Shown here: piece after piece, positions 57,110 to 64,000 of the stretch
Position numbering within the stretch: position 1 is the first letter of the stretch
Layout of the letters: every line of letters starts with the position of its first letter
Made by a program: the position numbers and the translations under genes
NCBI RefSeq assembly: GCF_016097555.1
Contig: NC_054704.1
Span: 260,331-324,330, forward strand
Source of the DNA: Gigantopelta aegis
Taxonomy: Eukaryota; Mollusca; Gastropoda; Neomphalida; Peltospiridae
Direction of reading: 5' to 3'
Length of the DNA: 64,000 bases
Notes under the pieces: model-generated
Database searches by the model: none
The model's input: only the letters and a program-made list of their open reading frames with translations
What the model was told of the DNA's origin: nothing

Positions 57110-57355
57110 TACATCAAATTATTTGTTTTGGTCCGTTATGTTAAAAAAAAATCCTACCACTGGCAAATATATGCTGATGCGTTTGTCCTGGAATTATGAG
57201 AACAGTATATGCTGATGTGTTTGTCCTAGAATTATGAGAACAGTGTATGCTGATATGTTTGTCCTAGAATTATGAGAAGTATATCTGGCCGCTGGATTAC
57301 ATCAAATTATTTGTTTTGGTCCGCTATGTTAAACAAAAATCCTACCACTGGCAAA
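57110..57355. repeat. Duplicated segment carrying three stray 38-bp units
   Basis: CCGCTGGATTACATCAAATT plus ATTTGTTTTGGTCCG occurs at about 57110 and again at 57290. Between them are about three units of TGCTGATGTGTTTGTCCTAG plus AATTATGAGAACAGTATA, the inverse of the 48905-49895 array unit. Confidence 0.85.
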
Positions 57356-57466
57356 ACAGCCCGGGCTAACGCTAAGGTCGAGCCCTGCAAGTCTACAATT
57401 TGCACACAAGTAAATGTCATGTCCTGACCTTTGACCTACTAGTGTGTTTATAAGTGAGCTTCTTAC

Positions 57467-57634
57467 TTGGCCTGCTGGATGGCCTTCATCTTGAGTTTGA
57501 TGTGATCGATGAGCTGCGCAACGACCGACTCCTCCATCTGGTGGAGGACCTGCCTTGGTCGCAGACACACATTCTCCTTGTACACCGCATGCGGCAGGAA
57601 CACAAACCGCACGCTGAATTTACGGTACCGGTCG
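57467..57634 (-). CDS. POLR1A: POLR1A exon with LRPRQVLHQME motif
   Basis: 168 nt (1 + 55 codons + 2): phase 2 in, phase 2 out (GTCTTGCAG acceptor, CCAA/GTAAGA donor). It encodes DRYRKFSVRFVFLPHAVYKE, NVCLRPRQVLHQMEE and HIKLKMKAIQQA. It matches the remembered human RF-x-FLPH and CLRP-x-x-xL-x-x-ME segment. It is the most upstream POLR1A exon in the window. Its acceptor is copied in the adjoining array. Confidence 0.93.
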
Positions 57635-58807
57635 CTGCAAGACACAACATTACCAAATATCTGTATCAACAGCTGCAAGACACAACATTACCAAATATCT
57701 GTATTAACAGTTACAAGAGACAACATTACCAAATATCTACATCAACAACTACAAGAGAAAATTACCTACAAAACCAATCATTACCTAATCTCTATACCAA
57801 CAGCTACAAGAGACAACATTACTGAATATCTATGTCAACAGCTACAATAGACAACATTACCTAATCTCTATGTCAACAGCTACAATAGACAACATTACCT
57901 GATCTCTATACCAACAGCTACAATAGACAACATTACTTAATCTCTATATCAACAGCTACAATAGACAACATTACCTGATTTCTATATCAACAGCTACAAT
58001 AGACAACATTACCTAATCTCTATACCAACAGCTACAATAGACAACATTACCTGATCTCTATATCAACAGCTACAATAGACAACATTACCTAATCTCTATA
58101 CCAACAGCTACAAGAGACAACATTACTGAATATCTATGTCAACAGCTACAATAGACAACATTACCTAATCTCTATGTCAACAGCTACAATAGACAACATT
58201 ACTTAATCTCTATATCAACAGCTACAATAGACAACATTACCTGATTTCTATATCAACAGCTACAATAGACAACATTACCTGATCTCTATATCAACAGCTA
58301 CAAGAGACAAGATTACTGAATATCTACGTCAACAGCTACAAGAGACAACATTATCTAATCTCTATATCAACAGCTACAATAGACAACATTACTGAATATC
58401 TATGTCAACAGCTACAATAGACAACATTACCTAATCTCTATGTCAACAGCTACACAAGACAACATTACCTAATTTCTATATCAACAGCTACAATAGACAA
58501 CATTACCTGATTTCTATATCAACAGCTACAATAGACAACATTACCTGATTTCTATATCAACAGCTACAAGAGACAACATTACTGAATATATATGTCAACA
58601 GCTACAAGAGACAACATTACCTACTCTCTATACCAACAGCTACAAGAGACAACATTACCAAATATCTATATCAACAGCTACAATAGACAACATTACTGAA
58701 TATCTGTCAACAGCTACAATAGACAACATTACCTGATCTCTATATCAACAGCTACAAGAGACAACATTACTGAATATCTTTGTCAACAGCTACAAGAGAC
58801 AACATTA
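57635..58807 (-). repeat. 38-bp array carrying an acceptor and a donor in every unit (part 1)
   Basis: About thirty units of CTGATCTCTATATCAACAGC plus TACAAGAGACAACATTAC. On the minus strand each reads TCTCTTGTAG, then a 19-nt CTGTTGATATAGAGATCAG, then GTAATG: a micro-exon-like unit. The unit next to the exon supplies its real acceptor (GTGTCTTGCAG). Confidence 0.95.
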
Positions 58808-59640
58808 CCTACAATCTAATTAAAATTAGCTCTACTAGGACTAGCCAGTAGATCTAACAGCATTGTGTGGACTCCCATGTCCAGGTGACATTTCATCTAT
58901 AAATAACAATTTAAATATCGACCAATTACACTTCGCCTTTTATAGCGTTATTCAGGAACATACAAATGCAATAGGCGAACTTGTTGGTCTATTTCAACAT
59001 TGAAAAAACAGGGGGAAAAGTGCAGTAATACACTTTGAATTGTATACTAGTATAAACAGATTTTATGGCTATACCATCACAGTTTATTTTTTCGTCTTGA
59101 AACAAATTTTATATAAAATTTTATATTGCAATTAGTTTCCGGCATACTTCGTAATTCATCCGAATTATTTCGTATACCCTCGGCANNNNNNNNNNNNNNN
59201 NNNNNNNNNNNNNNNNNNNNNNNNNNNNNNNNNNNNNNNNNNNNNNNNNNNNNNNNNNNNNNNNNNNNNNNNNNNNNNNNNNNNNNNNNNNNNNNNNNNN
59301 NNNNNNNNNNNNNNNNNNNNNNNNNNNNNNNNNNNNNNNNNNNNNNNNNNNNNNNNNNNNNNNNNNNNNNNNNNNNNNNNNNNNNGTCCGATGGTCGGCG
59401 ATGTGTCCCCATTCATCAGTGTCCGAGAGAGCCTCGCGTCCCAAATACTTCGTAATTCATCCGAATTATTTCGTATACCCTCGGCATAATCCCGAATGTT
59501 TTCAAATTCTTTTCAAATCACTGGCATGATTTTGCAAGTAAGGTTTTGATTGGTCGAATAAAAGGTCAACTGGACATGAGCTCCAACGGGCTGCTGTTAG
59601 ATCCACATGTAATAGTGGAGCTAATTTTAATTAGATTGCA
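58808..59640. mobile_element. TIR element, first copy, with assembly gap
   Basis: Left end CTAATTAAAATTAGCTCTAC and TCTAACAGCATTGTG; right end is the near inverse (CTGTTAGATCCACATG, GAGCTAATTTTAATTAG). It is the same element as at 62825-63385 but broken by the gap. The segment TACTTCGTAATTCATCCGAA with the following TTATTTCGTATACCCTCGGC occurs on both sides of the gap, whereas the other copy has it once. No coding is seen. Confidence 0.75.
59186..59385. other. Assembly gap, 200 N
   Basis: Exactly 200 N followed by about 60 bp (GTCCGATGGTCGGCGATGTG and on) not present in the other copy of this element. Confidence 0.95.
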
Positions 59641-62600
59641 TTACCTAATCTCTATATCAACAGCTACAAGAGACAATATTACCTGATCTCTATACCAACA
59701 GCTACAAGAGACAACATTACCTGATCTCTATATCAACAGCTACAAGAGACAATATTACCTGATCTCTATATCAACAGCTACAAGAGACAATATTACCTGA
59801 TCTCTATATCAACAGCTACAAGAGACAACATTACCTGATCTCTATATCAACAGCTACAAGAGACAACATTACCTGATCTCTATATCAACAGCTACAAGAG
59901 ACAACATTACCTGATCTCTATATCAACAGCTACAAGAGACAACATTACCTGATCATCAACAGCTACAATAGACAACATTACCTGATCTCTATATCAACAG
60001 CTACAATAGACAACATTACCTGATCTCTATATCAACAGCTACAATAGACAACATTACCTGATCTCTATATCAACAGCTACAAGAGACAACATTACTGAAT
60101 ATCTATGTCAACAGCTACAATAGACAACATTACCTGATCTCTATATCAACAGCTACAAGAGACAACATTACCTGAATATCTATATCAACAGCTACAAGAG
60201 ACAACATTACCTGATCTCTATATCAACAGCTACAAGAGACAACATTACCTGATCTCTATATCAACAGCTACAAGAGACAACATTACCTGATCTCTATATC
60301 AACAGCTACAAGAGACAACATTACTGAATATCTATGTCAACAGCTACAAGCAACATTACCTACAATAGCTACAACATTACTGAATATCTATGTCAACAGC
60401 TACAATAGACAACATTACCTGATCTCTATATCAACAGCTACAAGAGACAACATTACCTGATCTCTATATCAACAGCTACAAGATACAACATTACCTGATC
60501 TCTATATCAACAGCTACAAGAGACAACATTACCTGATCTCTATATCAACAGCTACAAGAGACAACATTACTGAATATCTATGTCAACAGCTACAATAGAC
60601 AACATTACTGAATATCTATGTCAACAGCTACAATAGACAACATTACTGAATATCTATGTCAACAGCTACAATAGACAACATTACTGAATATCTATGTCAA
60701 CAGCTACAATAGACAACATTACTGAATATCTATGTCAACAGCTACAAGAGACAACATTACCTGATCTCTATATCAACAGCTACAAGAGACAACATTACCT
60801 GATCTCTATACCAACAGCTACAAGAGACAACATTACCTGATCTCTACATCAACAGCTACAATAGACAACATTACTGAATATCTATATCAACAGCTACAAT
60901 AGACAACATTACCTGAATCTCTATGTCAACAGCTACAAGAGACAACATTACCTGATCTCTATATCAACAGCTACAAGAGACAATATTACCTGATCTCTAC
61001 ATCAACAGCTACAAGAGACAACATTACCTGATCTCTATACCAACAGCTACAAGAGACAACATTACTGAATATCTATGTCAACAGCTACAATAGACAACAT
61101 TACTGAATATCTATGTCAACAGCTACAATAGACAACATTACTGAATATCTATGTCAACAGCTACAAGAGACAACATTACCTGATCTCTATACCAACAGCT
61201 ACAAGAGACAACATTACCTGATCTCTATACCAACAGCTACAAGAGACAACATTACCTGATCTCTATGTCAACAGCTACAATAGACAACATTACTGAATAT
61301 CTATATCAACAGCTACAATAGACAACATTACTGAATATCTATGTCAACAGCTACAAGAGACAACATTACCTGATCTCTATATCAACAGCTACAAGAGACA
61401 ATATTACCTGATCTCTACATCAACAGCTACAAGAGACAACATTGACTGCAGTAATACACTTTGGATTACCTATACTAGTCAACAGCTACAAGATGTAGTT
61501 ATGTCAACATTTACAATAGACAATAGACAACATTACTGAATATCTATGTCAACAGCTACAATAGACAACATTACTGAATATCTATGTCAACAGCTACAAT
61601 AGACAACATTACTGAATATCTATGTCAACAGCTACAATAGACAACATTACTGAATATCTATGTCAACAGCTACAATAGACAACATTACTGAATATCTATG
61701 TCAACAGCTACAATAGACAACATTACTGAATATCTATACCAACAGCTACAATAGACAACATTACCTGATCTCTATACCAACAGCTACAATAGACAACATT
61801 ACCTAATCTCTATACCAACAGCTACAATAGACAACATTACCTGATTTCTATACCAACAGCTACAATAGACAACATTACCTGATCTCTATATCAACAGCTA
61901 CAATAGACAACATTACCTGATCTCTATATCAACAGCTACAATAGACAACATTACCTGATCTCTATATCAACAGCTACAATAGACAACATTACCTGATCTC
62001 TATACCAACAGCTACAAGAGACAACATTACCTGATATCTATACCAACAGCTACAATAGACAACATTACCTGATTTCTATACCAACAGCTACAATAGACAA
62101 CATTACCTGATCTCTATATCAACAGCTACAATAGACAACATTACTTGATCTCTATATCAACAGCTACAATAGACAACATTACCTGATTTCTATATCAACA
62201 GCTACAATAGACAACATTACCTGATCTCTATATCAACAGCTACAAGAGACAACATTACCAAATATCTATATCAACAGCTACAATAGACAACATTACTTAA
62301 TCTCTATATCAACAGCTACAATAGACAACATTACCTGATTTCTATATCAACAGCTACAATAGACAACATTACCTGATCTCTATATCAACAGCTACAAGAG
62401 ACAAGATTACTGAATATCTACGTCAACAGCTACAAGAGACAACATTACCTAATCTCTATATCAACAGCTACAATAGACAACATTACTGAATATCTATGTC
62501 AACAGCTACAATAGACAACATTACCTAATCTCTATGTCAACAGCTACACAAGACAACATTACCTAATCTCTATATCAACAGCTACAATAGACATTACCTG

Positions 62601-62824
62601 ATTTCTATATCAACAGCTACAATAGACAACATTACCTGATCTCTATATCAACAGCTACAAGAGACAAGATTACTGAATATCTACGTCAACAGCTACAAGA
62701 GACAACATTACCTAATCTCTACATCAACAGCTACAATAGACAACATTACCTGATCTCTATATCAACAGCTACAAGAGACAACATTACTGAATATCTTTGT
62801 CAACAGCTACAAGAGACAACATTA
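59641..62824 (-). repeat. 38-bp array, part 2
   Basis: About eighty units as at 57635-58807, with variants (GATCTC or AATATC; AGAGAC or ATAGAC; ATATCAAC, ATACCAAC or ATGTCAAC) in patchy blocks. The whole stretch from about 58806 to 62824 acts as a higher-order unit of about 4.02 kb that also contains the TIR element. Confidence 0.95.
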
Positions 62825-63385
62825 CCTACAATCTAATTAAAATTAGCTCTACTAGGACTAGCCAGTAGATCTAACAGCATTGTGTGGACTCCCATGTCCA
62901 GGTGACATTTCATCTATAAATAACAATTTAAATATCGACCAATTACACTTCGCCTTTTATAGCGTTATTCAGGAACATACAAATTCTAAAAATATCAGGC
63001 GAGACTTTTATGCAATAGGCGAACTTGTTGGTCTATTTCAACATTGAAAAAACAGGGGAAAAAGTGCAGTAATACACTTTGGATTGTATACTAGTATAAA
63101 CAGATTTTATGGCTATACCATCACAGTTTATTTTTTCGTCTTGAAACAAATTTTATATAAAATTTTATATTGCAATTAGTTTCCGGCATACTTCGTAATT
63201 CATCCGAATTATTTCGTATACCCTCGGCATAATCCCGAATGTTTTCAAATTCTTTTCAAATCACTGGCATGATTTTGCAAGTAAGGTTTTGATTGGTCGA
63301 ATAAAAGGTCAACTGGACATGAGCTCCAACGGGCTGCTGTTAGATCCACATGTAATAGTGGAGCTAATTTTAATTAGATTGCATT
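62825..63385. mobile_element. TIR element, second copy, whole
   Basis: About 560 bp with inverted ends of about 65 bp (CTAATTAAAATTAGCTCTAC at left; inverse at right). It sits in the 38-bp array between ACATTACCTACAAT and ATTGCATTACC. It has no open frame. The flanking array units are the same as around the first copy, so the second arose by array duplication rather than by fresh insertion. Confidence 0.8.
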
Positions 63386-64000
63386 ACCTAATCTCTATAT
63401 CAACAGCTACAAGAGACAATATTACCTGATCTCTATACCAACAGCTACAAGAGACAATATTACCTGATCTCTATATCAACAGCTACAAGAGACAATATTA
63501 CCTGATCTCTATATCAACAGCTACAAGAGACAATATTACCTGATCTCTTTATCAACAGCTACAAGATACAACATTACCTGATCTCTATATCAACAGCTAC
63601 AAGAGACAACATTACCTGATCTCTATATCAATACAAGAAACAGCTATCTCTATATCAACAAGACAAGAGACACATTACCTGACTCTATATCAACAGCTAC
63701 AAGAGACAACATTCTTACGAATATCGTATGTCAACAGCTATTACCTCAACAACAGCTACAAGAGACAACATTCTATACAACAGCTACAAGATCAACATTA
63801 CTATATCAACAGCTACAAGAGACAACATTACCTGATCTCTATATCAACAGCTACAAGAGACAACATTACCTGATCTCTATATCAACAGCTACAAGAGACA
63901 ACATTACCTGATCTCTATATCAACAGCTACAAGATACAACATTACTGAATATCTATGTCAACAGCTACAAGAGACAACATTACCTGATCTCTACACATCA
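63386..64000 (-). repeat. 38-bp array, part 3, running off the window
   Basis: Same unit as parts 1 and 2. Between 63610 and 63800 the units are scrambled and truncated, unlike anywhere else in the array. The array continues past the right edge. Confidence 0.9.

Larger units (their letters stand above)
47221..57634 (-). other. POLR1A: RNA polymerase I largest subunit gene, 3' part (gene span)
   Basis: Seven minus-strand exons join in frame: 57467-57634, 54978-55180, 54500-54624, 50819-50899, 48498-48662, 47847-47957, 47221-47514. POLR1A (RPA190) is the catalytic subunit of RNA polymerase I, which transcribes rDNA in the nucleolus. The peptide follows the remembered human C-terminus closely: LRP-x-x-xL-x-xME, an acidic insert, DYKYDT-xNS-xWCQ, GITR, TEG-x-N, LY-x-ND-xHA-xA-x-xYGIEAA, [16 protein letters not shown] and a final GTG-xFE-x-xQPL. 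All phases agree. The 5' exons are to the right of 64000, beyond a long repeat-filled intron. The two genes in the window are convergent. Confidence 0.95.

Overview
The window is eukaryotic: AT-rich, with small exons in long introns and a very heavy load of tandem repeats. Several tRNA-derived SINEs and short terminal-inverted-repeat or foldback elements are scattered through it. The repeat style and the two protein families fit an invertebrate animal. My best guess is a marine mollusc, probably a gastropod, but this rests on remembered repeat families and no search was run. Two assembly gaps of exactly 200 N (19829-20028 and 59186-59385) are placeholders.

Two protein-coding genes can be read, and they face each other. 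The first (+ strand, 879-29822, 5' end outside the window) can be assembled into fifteen exons whose splice phases all agree. It encodes an adhesion-GPCR-like receptor: a GAIN-type extracellular region, a GPS motif with its four cysteines and two tryptophans, TM1, TM2, a short hydrophobic exon, and an acidic, Ser/Thr-rich cytoplasmic tail of about 250 residues. Exons for TM3 to TM7 are mostly not visible and may lie in the first gap. The GPS lacks the usual His-Leu-Thr/Ser cleavage residues.

The second gene (- strand, 57634 down to 47221, 5' part beyond the right edge) is the C-terminal part of POLR1A, the largest subunit of RNA polymerase I. Seven exons run from the region before the acidic insert to the stop codon, all with compatible phases.

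Most of the remaining sequence is minisatellite. Introns of both genes hold arrays with periods of about 28 to 74 bp. The spacer between the genes (29.8-47.2 kb) holds the 3'-UTR-derived arrays of the receptor gene, a 4.3 kb array of 36/30 bp units, a pair of dispersed 69/66 bp arrays, SINEs and foldback elements.

The most striking pattern is that many arrays begin exactly at an exon edge, so the repeated unit contains the splice donor, the splice acceptor, the stop-codon region or, once, a whole exon. The clearest case is the 56-nt exon carrying the first half of the GPS. It is present five times at exactly 74-bp spacing; four copies keep both splice sites, and the arrangement permits only one copy per message. 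In the POLR1A intron at the right edge, more than a hundred 38-bp units each look like a 19-nt micro-exon with its own acceptor and donor. I read this as repeated tandem duplication seeded at exon boundaries in both genes.
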